Source of the DNA: Brachycybe producta | Lineage: Eukaryota; Arthropoda; Diplopoda; Playtdesmida; Andrognathidae | Direction: 5' to 3' | DNA length: 64,000 nucleotides | Assembly (NCBI GenBank): GCA_036925085.1 | Contig: JAUPFP010000017.1 | Coordinates: 3,216,058 to 3,280,057 of the forward strand | In this document: positions 21,004 to 31,800 of the stretch, one piece after another | Numbering within the stretch: position 1 is the stretch's first letter | How the letters are laid out: the number at the start of each line of letters is the position of its first letter | Translations under genes and position numbers: made by a program | The notes under the pieces: generated by a model | Database searches by the model: none | What the model was told of the DNA's origin: nothing | The model's input: the letters and a program-made list of their open reading frames with translations, nothing else

Positions 21004-21498
21004 TGTAACACCCTGTATTTCGCCTTCTTGCTGCTCCCCTAGCCTGGGGGTCCCTTGGGATTCAAAGGACGTACTTCTGTCCCTTCCTCCCTCTCGGAAA
21101 CCCCCAAGCTCCTAAACGTATCCTGGTTCTGGTATTGGTGGATGGATACCCATCAAAGCATGGTCTCTGGGGCATGGGTACACCTGTGAGAGTATACACA
21201 GGCCCTAGGTATAAAAGGCCGTGCTTCGAAGCACGCCACACTCTGAAACTATTCTTTGTCTTGTTGCATATTGATGATTGTATGCAATAAAATAAGTACC
21301 AACGACAATCTGCATTCATCTCGCCTGTTATTACCATTCTTTTCAGCACCAGCTGTGAACTACGGAATTCTTCAGAGAACGGCCCCGGCACCATTGGACT
21401 CAGGTAGTATATCACAAACTCTCCCAGTGAAAAGTGGTATCTGCTTTAACTAAGAGTCTACAACCTGAGCCCCGTAACAAGAGCTCTACATTGTTACA
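21004..21498 (+). repeat. 5' LTR of A1
   Basis: It starts TGTAACACCCTGTATTTCGCC and ends ATTGTTACA. It aligns throughout with the A2 LTRs at 48219 and 54480. TATAAAA at 21210-21216 and AATAAA near 21286 are plausible promoter and poly(A) signals. The primer-binding region TTTGGTGGAAGTGCGGG follows. Confidence 0.92.
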
Positions 21499-22451
21499 TT
21501 TGGTGGAAGTGCGGGGTACCTCTAAAAAATTCTATCGCCGCTGCGAAGAAAAGAAACACGCTAAATTGCTACGTGTTTACTTCGTCCGTCTTTTTCATTT
21601 TTTGTTCAAACCACGTGAACGAATTGTTGGGGCCATCCTACTAACCCTAGGAATCACAAGGGAACAACAACTTCGTCTACAGATGCTTCTGTGTGAAAGA
21701 CCAGAGTATTTCCAGGCTGTTCGGTAGATCCGATTAATCGTCAGCCTTTTTGGTAGACAAAGCAAAAAGGGCAACAGCCTGCAATCCACGTGTCTGTGTC
21801 CTTCGTTACATACTTTTAGTTTTTGTTCTACCACTTCCTGGACCTTTTTCTTCTGTTACCATGACCCACTTCATTGAAACATCGCCATCAACGGAAGGAA
21901 GACATCCAAGAACTTTAAAGCCATCATTCATCATTTATTTCATTTTTCATCAAAATAAAGTCGGTTACCGACCCTTTCTTTCTTCTTTTTAACCTCAGCT
22001 TCAAAAGAGAGTTTTGTACCTCTTCATGTGCTGTTAGCCCCGTGGAGTGTATCTTAATACACCGCTCCAGCAGCTCCGATCACTCCGAGATAAGAGAAAA
22101 CGTCGGTCAAGAACTTTATTTTAATTACATTTTCGTTTTTTTATCATGAACCTTCTTACCCACGTGGTCAGGAACCATTCCCCACGTGGTTATAGAGGTT
22201 ATTCACCTTCATCCTTTGTGCTTCATTACTTTAAAGTTGGTTTTCCAACCATTTTCTCTTCACTCCAACCACTCCAAGTGCTCCAAAGAGAAGAGAAAGC
22301 GGTTACCAACTTTACTCATTTCATTGGCCTCTCCTACCCACGTGGTCATCTATTTCATCATCCCACGTGGAATTTCCAGAGGTTATTCACCTTCAAGACT
22401 AGATCAATAGCCAATCATCAACACTATTAAAATTAATTTCCAATTTCTACA
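21499..22451 (+). other. A1 untranslated leader
   Basis: It is non-coding between the primer-binding site and gag. It contains AATAAAGTCGGTTACCGACC (about 21954) and one copy of the GTGGAGTGTAT..CACCGCTCCAGCAGCTCCGATCACTCC unit (about 22040) that is tandemly repeated in A2. Several CCCACGTGG palindromes are present (22160, 22340). Confidence 0.65.
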
Positions 22452-23750
22452 ATGGAATCAGATTTGGATTCACGTTCTCTCGCACAATCAGTACGATATA
22501 ACCCCAGATCTGTCCCACATCTCTTAGGACTATACAAACCACATACACCACCTGGACTGCACTGGGAACCCAGTTGACTAGTCAACTGTCTACCAATCGG
22601 TCCAAGCCAAAGTCGTCACAAAATAGGCATCCATCTACAACTCAAGAGCCCGAACCTCAACGACACTCAAACCTGGAGTCACGGATAGATTACCACCAAC
22701 CAAGCACCAGTTCATACAAACTGCCGCCCATCAGGAGGACCTATCCGGCAACTCCTGGACCTCCGAGGATGTCGTTTACTCACCAACCCTACCCTGAAGC
22801 TCATCACAGTCGGCACAGGGAAGCGGATCGACTGCGTCCCCAACCAACTGAGCCAAGACATTACGACTACACCTGAAGTGAGTCGGACATTGGCAGTCAC
22901 CACCCAAGTCCGCCTCCAGAAAACTACAACAGGAGCTCCATCTACACCACTCAATTTCCTCCCAGAGAAAACCTCCACAGGAACCAAGGGACAAACCTAA
23001 ATACTATAGGGCGAGGTCAGATCATGGATGGTGTCTATAGGGCACCACCCTGGGTTCCTACTGTGGAGGATCTAAAGTCCCATCCTGCCAATTCAATCAA
23101 AAAATTCAATAGGTTAAGTGCCTTCCGTATCTTTCTAGAGGAGTTTGAGGAAGTGGCAAACCTACATAGATGGTGTGATAACCATACGGAGGACTTCATT
23201 ACCACCTGCCTCACTGAACCAGCTCGATCGTGGCTCAGCAAACTTCGCTACCGACACTGCATTCGATAAACCGAATGAGAGAACTCTACTGGAATAACGT
23301 TATTGTGAACTATGCCAGAAAAAGGAGAAAGCACTCAAGCTTTCATTTAGAAGTTCATCAAACTAAGGGATAAAATCTACCCCGATCTGTCTGATGAACT
23401 CCCGATCAATCAGCTCCATCTTACTATCCAAGATGCAGTGAATTCTGCTCCAACTCACTTATTCAGCGCCTTCAAAGAAGCTGTCCAGAGTATGGAGGCT
23501 ACATGTATTCTCTACTCCAAGGAAAAGCGGCCATTAGACCCAGAGGCTGTAGATGGCCTTCCAGACAATACATCAAAACCTGATGAGGATCGATGTGCGG
23601 TGACTGCACCCACTCCTCGAGACTCACAACCTAGACAACAGAATAGGAGGAAGCCCTATACAGCTCTGCCATGCAAGACAGTAGCTTCGCTAGCTCCAAG
23701 GAGTTCGGCCCCTGGTCCGGGTGCCGAGAAAATAGGACAGTGGCAATAAT
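22452..23750 (+). pseudogene. Gag of A1, frameshifted
   Basis: ATG at 22452 starts MESDLDSRSLAQSVRYNPRS. Later frames give a Pro-rich region (22574-22876), then the capsid-like core HPANSIKKFNRLSAF...FLEEFEEVANLHRW...TEPARSWLSKL (23080-23260), and after a break SAPTHLFSAFKEAVQSMEA (23438-). The A-W-L-S motif and FLEEFxEVA block also occur in B2. The zinc-knuckle region seen in A2 and B2 is deleted: APRSSAPGPG runs straight into the pre-protease segment. Gag proteins form the particle that packages element RNA. This copy is dead. Confidence 0.75.
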
Positions 23751-24560
23751 TACGCCTGGAGGTAAAACTACCAAAAAGGGGCGTGCTTATTGCCGGGACA
23801 TGATGCAAGACTTATATCAAAAGCTGGCAGCCAGCTGCGATGTAAAAGAACTAGGGGCCCATGATGCCAGTCTAGGCAGCCCCCGGAATTTGATCTCCAT
23901 TAATGGTCGAGAAATCTTGATGCTGGTAGATACAGGGGCCCACAGCAGTGTTCTCTCGAGTGCATCACGAGAAAAAGACTTAAAGATCTCAAGCCGATGC
24001 CTAGAGCTCCAATAATCAAAGGAGTAGGAGGTTCCACCATCAACATAGTGGGCCAAGTCAATTCTGCAGTGGAAGTTGGTGCAATAAGTACCCAAGGTCC
24101 ACTGTATGTCATCAAAGAACACCGAGAGGCCATCGTGGGTCACTAGTGACCTAGGAAAGGCCCTTCACCTCAGCATCTCCATGAGAACAGACAAGGTTTA
24201 CTGCGAAGATGACCTCTTTGAATCGGTCCTCCACTGCCAATGTATTGAGGCAGATGTGGTGTGTGCCTTACAAAAGAAACCTCCTTCTGATGACACTACT
24301 ACCTTGAAACTCAAGTGCACGGATCGAATCGAACACCATCTACTAGTTCTGAGCGAAACCCGACTAAATGGAGGAGGAATAGGCTTGGTTGAGGTTAAAG
24401 CCTCTCAAGGCCGACCGAGGAATCTTCGTGGCAACTGGCCTAATGCAAGAAGGGTGAAGTTTTGGCTCACATGCAACTTGACTACGATTGGGGGGGTCGT
24501 AGTAGGCACCGCTACCATCCCAATACAATCAGTGTTGGTAACCGACCCTGAATAACAAAT
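23730..24560 (+). pseudogene. Protease of A1 and linker
   Basis: ILMLVDTGAHSSVLS (about 23917) is a canonical D-T-G-A aspartic protease site. A frameshift follows near 24000; then GKALHLSISMRTDKVY and a linker ending VTDPE (24106-24555). Downstream would be the polyprotein junction to RT. In A2 and B2 the equivalent active sites are mutated. Confidence 0.75.
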
Positions 24561-25400
24561 GAAATTTGACGAAAAGCTGCAACTTGGACCACAACTCCGA
24601 ATCGGTCAGAGGCGTACCCTAACAGATCTCTAACACTTATATAGATGTCTTCGCTCTTGAACACTCAAGAGCTAGGAAGCACTAACCTCACAGAACATCG
24701 AATCAATATGGGAGACTATGCTCCGGTGCGGGAACCGCTCCAAAGATGTGGTCCAGAACAGCAGAAGATTATCAAACAAACTATACAAGAGATGTTGGAC
24801 AACGGAGTGGCACACCCCTCAAAGGCTCCTTATGCTTCACCGGTAGTCCTGGTAAAGGTTGGACAATGGAGATTCTGCGTGGACTACCATCGTATGAACT
24901 GCATCACAAAAGTTGACAACTACCCCTTACCACAGATCGATGATGCTCTGGACTCCTTACGTGGAGCCCGAATATATGCAACCTTTGATATGATCTCCGG
25001 ATACTGGCAGTTTCAAGTAGCCGAAGAGGATAAAGAAAAGACTGCGTTCATCACCCCTGTAGGACTCTTCGAATTCAATCGAATGCCGTTCGAACTGAGC
25101 AACGCACCGGCAACAATGCAATGAGCATTGGACATCCTCTTGGCAGACCACAAATGGGAAACTTGCCTGGTGTATCTTGACAACATCATTGTCTTCAGAG
25201 CAACCTTCGAGGAGTTTATCGACCAATTAAAGGTGATCCTGAAGCTAATTCAAGGAGCTGGACTGAAACTACATCCTGAGAAATGTTTCTTCGAATTCTT
25301 GGGCACATCATTTTCAAAAATGGAGTCCGCGCAAATCCCCAAAGACTTGACAATAACTTGAAGGAAGTCTGGCGATTCTTTGGAATGGCCAGCTTCTACT
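24560..25400 (+). pseudogene. Reverse transcriptase of A1
   Basis: Recognisable Ty3-type RT motifs are: VREPLQRCGPEQQ...IQEMLDNGVAHPSKAPYASPV, FCVDYHRMN, ATFDMISGYWQF, TAFITPVGLFEFNRMPF, then a stop after NAPATMQ. Next come LVYLDNIIVF (25128-), where the catalytic Y-x-D-D has become YLDN, and GLKLHPEKCFF. The enzyme would copy element RNA to DNA; the lost Asp and stops make this copy inactive. It is the only RT core among the five Ty3-like copies in the window. Confidence 0.85.
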
Positions 25401-25412
25401 GACGATTCATAA

Positions 25413-25990
25413 TTAACTTTGCTCACATTGCAAAGCCTCTAACCGATCTGACGAAAAAGGAATTGCTGTTCGAATGGACAGTAGAAAGAGAGGGTGCATT
25501 CGAACTGTTAAAGAAAACTCACTACGACACTCACTCACTGACAGTATACAATCCGGAAGCCGAGATCGTGATGCATAGTACTGCCATACTTTAGCAGAGG
25601 GGTAGAAACAAGGCAATACAGATGTTAGGCTGTTTCGAAAGTACTCCGTGATGCAGAACTCAAGTACTCCACCACAGACAACGAATGCCTAGCAGTAGTG
25701 TATGGCGTGGTTAAATTCCGGCCGTAACTCTTTAACAAACAATTCACCGTATTCACTGACCATCATGTTCTGTGCTACTTAAAAACAGCACATAGATTAC
25801 AAGGAAGGCTTGGAAGGTGGCAACTCCTGCTGCAAGAGTATAATTATACAGTGGTCTACAAGGCTGGAATCGCCCATGTAGATGCTGACTGTATTTCTCG
25901 CAGTCCGATTGATGTGCCAGATGATTGGAGACTTCAGGCAACCCCAGATGACTTGGATGACAGCGTGATTTATGCTGTCACTCTCCGATA
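25413..25990 (+). pseudogene. RNase H and tether of A1
   Basis: Plus-strand segments YSTTDNECLAVVYGVVKFRP, LFNKQFTVFTDHHVLCYLK and LQEYNYTVVYKAGIAHVDAD CISR-type residues match the Ty3 RNase H domain (T-D..L at its end, then the integrase tether with H-x-x-A-D-x-x-S-R). Stops interrupt it. The sequence then jumps to the end of the integrase core. Confidence 0.75.
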
Positions 25991-26640
25991 GAATTGGGTG
26001 CTGGAACCGTGGAACGCCTTTCACAGCCAAAGAAACCCAGAAATCCTTCGATAAAATTGAAATTCAACACTCTACAACAACTGCTTACTTTCCACAAAGA
26101 GATGGCCTAGCGGAAAGAACAAGCCAGACCATCATGGAAACTGTCAAACGACTGTTTGACACCTGAAAAAGGCCAGAAGGACTGGTATTTCAAGTTGCAA
26201 GCAGCTGTTTTCACCTACAACAACTCTCCACATGGATCCACCAAGTACACTCCACACAGACTGATGTTTGGTAGAGAAGCACGCTCGCCAATCGACAACC
26301 GGGCTCCTCTATTACCCAAAGTCATGGACTTTAACCAAGACAATCTATCAGCGGTAACCGCTGATGAATTGGAGATCGCCAAATCTAACCTTCATGAGGC
26401 ACATCTCAGGCAAAAGAAATATTATGATGCTAGGAGAAAAATTCCTCATGAAAATCAAATTGGGGACCAGGTCATGGCTAAAGACCATAGGATTGTACCT
26501 GACGAGACTAAGAAGCTTCGGTATGCTTAGAGACGGCTATACCACCATAAACATCATTAGCAATATGGTACTGGAATTGGAACATGAAGATACCTTGGGA
26601 AGAATAATCTGAGATAAGGTTAACATAGTACATGTGAAGC
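25990..26640 (+). pseudogene. Integrase C-terminal part of A1 (core deleted)
   Basis: It starts at RGTPFTAKETQKS, i.e. just after the second catalytic Asp position. It continues QHSTTTAYFPQRDGLAER (canonical T-x-Y-H/F-P-Q-x-x-G-x-x-E-R), then FGREARSPID and the C-terminal GDQVMAKDHRIVPDETKKLRYA..YTT domain. The zinc finger and the first Asp are absent, so about two thirds of integrase is lost. Confidence 0.8.
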
Positions 26641-27676
26641 CCTAACACTCGAGGATGAGTATTTTAGGAAAGGAGGGAGGAGAAATAGATGTGGACATCA
26701 GCCCACCTCTACAACCCACTGAACCTCTACATCTTACCATACCTTCAAAATTCTCCGAAAATCCATCTACCGAAACTCCATCCATTAAAATACCACCTAC
26801 CGAAACTCTTACATCTACCAAAGATCCAAAACTCCAAAACAAGAAAAAATGATTAAAATTAAAAACAAAATCCATCATTAAAACCAATTGCTAACCAAAA
26901 AGCGGAAGTAAATAATGAAACAAACGATGGAAAAACACCAGAAATCAACAAAAAACTCCTTAGCAAGACCATCCATGTAATTGAGGATGTAAAAACACGT
27001 GTACAGCATGTGGAACCATCAAGGTTAACATCCTTAACCATCAATACAATTGAAAAAGTGCCAGTAACTGCCATCCACACGGGGAGATGCAATAAAAACC
27101 ACATGGACCTGAAAGACTCAACTACAATATATTCACCCTCCAATGATGTCACACCAAGAAAAAAAAGTGAACTTGATGACCCACTTAAAGTTTCAAATTC
27201 AACCCTTTGGTGGGAAAATCAAATAAACAACTTATCACACCCTAATGCAAGAGGAGTTATGTCATTGCTTGTGGGAATTAAATCATAAGCCAGGGGCAAT
27301 AAAAGATATTAAGACAAAGCCCTGTGTCAATCAAACAGAACAAATTAATTTGACCAATCAGGACACCCCCTACGTCACCAAGGGGCCCAATCACAAAATA
27401 AAAACCATAGGGGCCCCACCAAGAGGGCCGACCCAACAGTCATCTTCACAGATTTATTACATAAACCCCATTTTCCCACAAATTGAAACTGCAACTGATT
27501 TTCAATTTGTTTTGGAAAACAGAACTCAACAACAGCAAGAAATTCCAATTGCATCACGAAAAGACAGAGTTTTATCGAAAATCCACTGAGGGACCTCTGG
27601 ACATCGACAAAAACTAACAACTACAGGTTCCACCACCTACAAACCACGTGGAAGAAGCATCTTTGGCTGTTCACTG
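26641..27676 (+). other. A1 region between integrase and ORF3
   Basis: A Thr/Pro/Lys-rich reading frame directly after integrase (26655-26852, GGEIDVDISPPLQP...) matches the same tail in A2 (52620-52947). Beyond it are AT-rich short ORFs up to 114 codons with no motif. It is probably a pol tail plus spacer. Confidence 0.5.
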
Positions 27677-28265
27677 ATGGAGACACCAGTACTGAGACCC
27701 ACACCGACAACAACACCTATGCCGAAGCCTGCCGCATCCATACCGCCGCCACCTGCCACTGCTGAGCAAGAGTACAAAAAGATGACAGACCTCGTGTTGG
27801 ACTTCGCAAGGCAAGGATGGGATTCTCGTGAGACCCTGGAGATCTCTCCCCTCACAGACCGACCACCAATATCGACTAAGAGTCTCAAGACAAAGCCAAC
27901 ACAGCATGCACAAGACATGGCACAGGTAACACTCTTCCGGGCCAGACATTCGGAGCTCTTTGGAGGTGCGGGGACCGTGACTCCTGCTCCCATCCAGGAT
28001 TCTTCAGCCATAGATGTGGGAACCGTGCCTCCGGCCCTAACTGAGGATTCTCCAGCCGCTTCCACGACTACGACCACTACTCCTGCGGTAGCCGTCTGGA
28101 GGAAAACTTCTGTCTGCCGGCCACTATGCCCAGAGTTTCTATGAGAGAGGCTCCTAAATAACCGATGGGCCCTTCTTGCAGCAAACCAAACCGACCCAGA
28201 CACTTTACATTAGCCATTACAACCTGGAGGAGGGCTTTCCACACCTGGTTTCATATCAAGCCAAA
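27677..28265 (+). pseudogene. ORF3 of A1 (N-terminal half, frameshifted)
   Basis: ATG 27677 opens a Pro/Thr-rich 155-codon frame with block 1, EYKKMTDLVLDFARQGWDSRETLEI, which parallels TITDLLQDVMQEGGDPRKAL in B2. It ends WRKTSVCRPLCPEFL-stop, then ERLLNNRWALL. After a frameshift it continues LYISHYNLEEGFPHL (28176-). This matches A2's RKTLVCRPLCPESLPERLLNNSWALWQ...GHYDLEEGFPHLEL. The domain is cut at the switch to family B sequence. Function unknown; see findings. Confidence 0.65.
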
Positions 28266-28842
28266 ACAACTGAGGACAGTTGTTCAAGGGTTGGAGGGGA
28301 GAAGAACCTAACTCCCCACAGCAAGAGGAACCCAACACCTCACAACAATAGCAGCTACACCGACAACAAACCACTCATCAACACCTCATTAACCCATCTA
28401 TCAACCACTCACAATACAACCCAAAATTTTGTGTTTACATTGCTGCATTGGTCACTCGCTGGTGCAATTCCACTATAAAGAAAATGTGTGTGTGGCCACA
28501 AACATTCACACACCAACGCTCATGTTTCACCTCTCGAATCAGATTCCTAATGGGTATAACTTTCATACATTGCGTTTGGGGACCAGGTCGTCTGACAATC
28601 ACAACAAACAATAGATAGAAAACGGCATTCAATACCCGGAAACTGACACTCCATGAACCACCAATAGTAAACACAATTTGGGTGGCTTATTGGAGTTCCA
28701 GTTAATTCTGTGAAACTATAAGAGTTCCACGGGACTCTGGAATTTTACACCTTAATGGGGGTCGGGACAACGCTGATAACGACAACGCTGACAACGCTGG
28801 GCTGGTAACCAGCACTTCAAAAGTCATCACAAGAAAAGTAAG

Positions 28843-29775
28843 ATGTCACAGTGCAGTGAGACAATGGAAAACCAGGACGATGCCATCCCCGGCCCATGTA
28901 CATGCATGGACCAGGATGACACCACGAGGCGTCAACTTGGAACCGAGAAAGTCACGGAGGACACAGCGCACGCTGTTGACCTGACAATGTCGACCTCACC
29001 ACCTCGCCTCGCCACTTCGCCCAACCGCAGTACCATGGCGCCAACAATTCCGGAGCCACCACCGGCACCCATAGTCCTGCCGCAAGTCACACAGCCTTTT
29101 CACATCCCAATGGTAACTACCAGGAGAGTGCCGGTATATCGACCACTTCATCAAGAAGCAAGGTGTGAACGATTGCTCAATAACCGCTGGGCACTCTGGC
29201 AGCAACATACGAGGCCAGTGAACACCTACTACCTGGGCCACTACAACCTGATAGAGGGGTTTCCACGCCTTTACATACTGGAGGAAGGACGCTATGTCGT
29301 GGGGATGTCATACCAGCTGCAACTCCCCATGGCCATCCTAATGCCCTCTGGCAGGTACATCGAAATCTACCAGTTTGCAGAGTAGCCCATCACCCCGGCC
29401 CTTGCGGCCCTTCAGCAAGCCTTCATCAACAATCTCCTGGGGGTCGCACTTAACGGAGCATACAACATCGCTCGAATGATCATATGGAAAACCCGCACTA
29501 CCTACCAGGCCGCCATCCTCTGAGACACTGTCCACAGTGTCCTCACCAGACAACCACTGGCCCGGATGGTAGCTGCTGACACCACCATTCACCGAAGTTT
29601 CCTGGAAAGTCTCCGGGGTTTCGAAAATGAATGGATTTTTTTCCGCCTGGGAAGCATACCACCCTTGGCTGCAGAGCCAACTCCTTCAACCACTGTCAGA
29701 ACCCCTACAAGCACTTTGCAGATATGTCTCAGCATGCACGTGTGCATGCAATCACCCAATGTGGGTGTAAGTTAA
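28843..29775 (+). pseudogene. ORF3 of B1, nearly complete, two in-frame stops
   Basis: One frame of about 310 codons runs from ATG 28843 and is broken only by TAG (29383) and TGA (29521). The N-terminal third is Thr/Pro-rich and acidic (MSQCSETMENQDDAI...). Then the conserved domain: RVPVYRPLHQEARCERLL, NNRWALWQQ, YYLGHYNLIEGFPRLY, YVVGMSYQLQLPMAILMPSG, ALQQAFINNLLGVALNG, AYNIARMIIW, LARMVAADTTIHRSFLESL, GFENEWIF. All blocks recur in A2, B2 or C. There is no signal peptide or hydrophobic helix. It is the best copy in the window for searching homologues. It is absent from families I know, so function is left open. Confidence 0.7.
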
Positions 29776-30138
29776 AAACCCACATGTACTCGTGTGGTCA
29801 CCACCCAACAGGGTGGTTGATTCGAAAAAATAATAAAAAATAAAAAATTATTGTAAATGCATGAAGGAGACATTCACTCCACTTATCGTATGTATCCCAG
29901 TTTTCAATAGGTACTCGCCACCTTGGCGAGTTTTAATATCAATCGTTTTTATTTTTCAGTCTCTATATACGTTAGGGGACACTGACTGGCTTGTGTCAAT
30001 GCCCTCTTGAAATCTACCTCTGTACAAGGTGCATGCTCGTCCACCCATTTTCCCCCACTTGCATAACTTGACCCTTTCACTTTTGGCTGGAGTACGTGGC
30101 TGGAGTATGAGGACGTACTCCAAGCAAAGTTGGGGGTA

Positions 30139-30800
30139 TGTAACACCCAGTAACTCCCGATCCTGCCAAATCTATAGCCAGGGGGTAAACAGCTCCCGCT
30201 TGTCCCTCCCTCCTCTCTGACTCACACTTCTGACTCATATCGAAGTGGCAGATTGATACTCTTAGGACCATGGTCACTTGGACCGGGTTACACCTCGTAG
30301 GTGTACACAGGACCATGTTCCTCTTTCTTCATTGTCCTTCTCTTTGCTCAACTTTGTATTACGTAGATTTTTAAATCCGTACCATATCATGAGCTTGAGG
30401 ACGCACCTTTAATCAACAATATTCATTCTTGTACTCTTGATGTTTCGGAGCAAGGATGAATAAAAGCGTTACAATGAGAAGCTGTGTTGTCTTTATGTCT
30501 GGAAACTAACACTTCTCTACAGAGGCCGGAGACACCATAAGGCAAGGAGACATACGGATCCTGGAGCAGCTACAGCATCTTCAATTGGTATAACAACAAA
30601 GGAAGATGCACATCAGCGTCGACCAAGAAAGATGGCCACCATCCTTCTACACAGATTACACCCCTGCACAGAAGGATGATTGCAATCAATCTCCATCCAG
30701 TACTTTCTGTAGCTCGAATCTTCTCCATGCAGTCACCGCGCTCCATACAGAAAAGAAACGAGCAAGTTGGTAAATATAGAGTCGACGTCAAAAGCTCACA
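30139..30800 (+). repeat. 3' LTR of B1
   Basis: It starts TGTAACACCCAGTAACTCC and ends AAAAGCTCACA. It is preceded by AAAGTTGGGGGTA and aligns over its length with 45354-46024. The inverted motif GGTTACACCTCGTAGGTGTACAC is in U3. Confidence 0.88.
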
Positions 30801-31660
30801 TTTGTCTTTCCCATTAATTTGGGAGAGACGACTAAGCCCTGATGGTGGTTTGTTAGGCTGATGTTAGTCAGGTGGGCACCACGTTGTGTCCAGCATGCCT
30901 CTAACCGTATAGTTCTATGCATGAGAGATGAAGTGGAGTTGCTGTCTACCCACAGGAGGAGCCACCTGAGGTATATAATGGCCATGCCGACCATTATTCT
31001 GGGCAGTGGTTTGAGGAACTGAAGAAGAGGATCATGTTCTGCTGGAGGCCAACTCGGACCTCCTGCGACGTGTTCATCTTTGGTTTTTCGTTTTGCTTTT
31101 CGTAACGTAATTTTCCTGCTGGCCAAATAGGCCAGCTGGTGTGTAAATAATTCTTGCTTTGTTTAAGTTATAAAACCTTTTATCTTTGTACAATGCTGGT
31201 GTCTCGTTCTGTTAGGGCCATTTTCAGCTGCCATGTTTCATAGGCATAGGCAGATCTGTCTTGTTTCCGGCGGACTGCTCGTTTTGTATCATGCTTCCCA
31301 GCCGTAGTGTGACGAGGAACTCCGTGTTTGCACCGTCGTCATGCAGGGGCTCACCGGAGTAGGGACGCGTATGGTACGGTCCCCTAAGCGGAGTCAGGGT
31401 GGTAAGTTACTGTGGTTTTTTTTGGGTGCAAGTGAAAGACTTGCGATACTATAAATGTGTATTTTATAAGATATTGCCATGAAAAAACTTAACAATCTTT
31501 TATTATTCTAGTTTTGAAAACGATTTGAATTTATTTATAATATTGTTTCTAGAATGTTCATTTGACATTTTTGTATTTAAATTTTAAAAAACGTCTATTA
31601 AGCATATATATAGCATTAGCCACTGCAGTGGCGCCATGCGGGGGACAATTAAAGTTGAAA
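30801..31660 (+). repeat. Family C-like LTR relic with exon-like module and downstream repeat, copy 1
   Basis: 30818-31230 shows family C LTR blocks (CCTGATGGTGGTTTGTTAGGCTG, GGTGGGCACCACGTTGTGTCCAGCA, AATGGCCATGCCGACCATTAT). Its start is cut by the B1 LTR. It is followed by GACGAGGAACTCCGTGT...GGAGTCAGGGTG|GTAAGT (31319-31411) and then GCCATGAAAAAACTTAACAATC...GCATTAGCCACTGCAGTGGCGCCAT. The same order occurs at 33290-34590. Confidence 0.55.
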
Positions 31661-31684
31661 TATGACCACATGGGTTCAACTTAC

Positions 31685-31799
31685 TTTTGCATAGAGATGA
31701 CCGTTTATAAATCCGTTTTAAGTATCCCAGTGGAATTTGGGCATCCCAACAACGGCAACTGTCGAGTGATATTTTCTGCATACATGTCTTAATACATGC
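31685..31799 (-). CDS. DEG/ENaC channel, exon 5: cysteine-rich region
   Basis: Acceptor GTTTCCATAAG, donor AAAA|GTAAGT, 115 nt, phase 0 in and 1 out. It encodes ACIKTCMQKISLDSCRCW then DAQIPLGYLKRIYKRSSLCK. The C-x3-C-x8-C-x-C spacing matches the ASC family's A-C-x-x-x-C-x-x-x-x-x-x-x-x-C-x-C block of the ectodomain. Exon 4 ends at a codon boundary and exon 6 supplies the two remaining bases of the split codon. It lies only about 25 bp from the flanking repeat. Confidence 0.93.
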
Positions 31800-31800
31800 C

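Larger units (their letters stand above)
21004..28265 (+). mobile_element. Ty3-like LTR element A1 (5' LTR to ORF3), 3' part replaced
   Basis: A family A 5' LTR is followed by the leader, gag, protease, RT, RNase H, a partial integrase and the first half of ORF3. At about 28265, within ORF3, the sequence changes to family B (see 28266-30800). There is no matching family A 3' LTR and the window gives no TSD. All genes carry stops or frameshifts. It lies in intron 5 of the channel gene, antisense. Confidence 0.85.
28266..30800 (+). mobile_element. Family B element B1: ORF3, 3' region and 3' LTR
   Basis: From CAACTGAGGACAGTTGT the sequence matches B2 (42309 onward). It then has a complete ORF3, an untranslated tail with the hairpin CCACCCAACAGGGTGG, AATAATAAAAAATAAAA, the purine tract AAAGTTGGGGG and an LTR. 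No family B 5' LTR, gag or pol lies upstream; A1 sequence abuts directly. Confidence 0.75.

Noticed and set aside
27637..28203. 188-codon minus-strand ORF
   Set aside because: It is the mirror of the Pro/Thr-rich ORF3 of A1 on the plus strand, which has homologues in other elements.
29631..29843. Possible C2H2 zinc finger (SFNHCQNPYKHFADMSQH) in another frame at the end of B1 ORF3
   Set aside because: Spacing does not fit C-x2-C...H-x3-5-H, it overlaps the better ORF3 frame and has no counterpart in A2 or B2.
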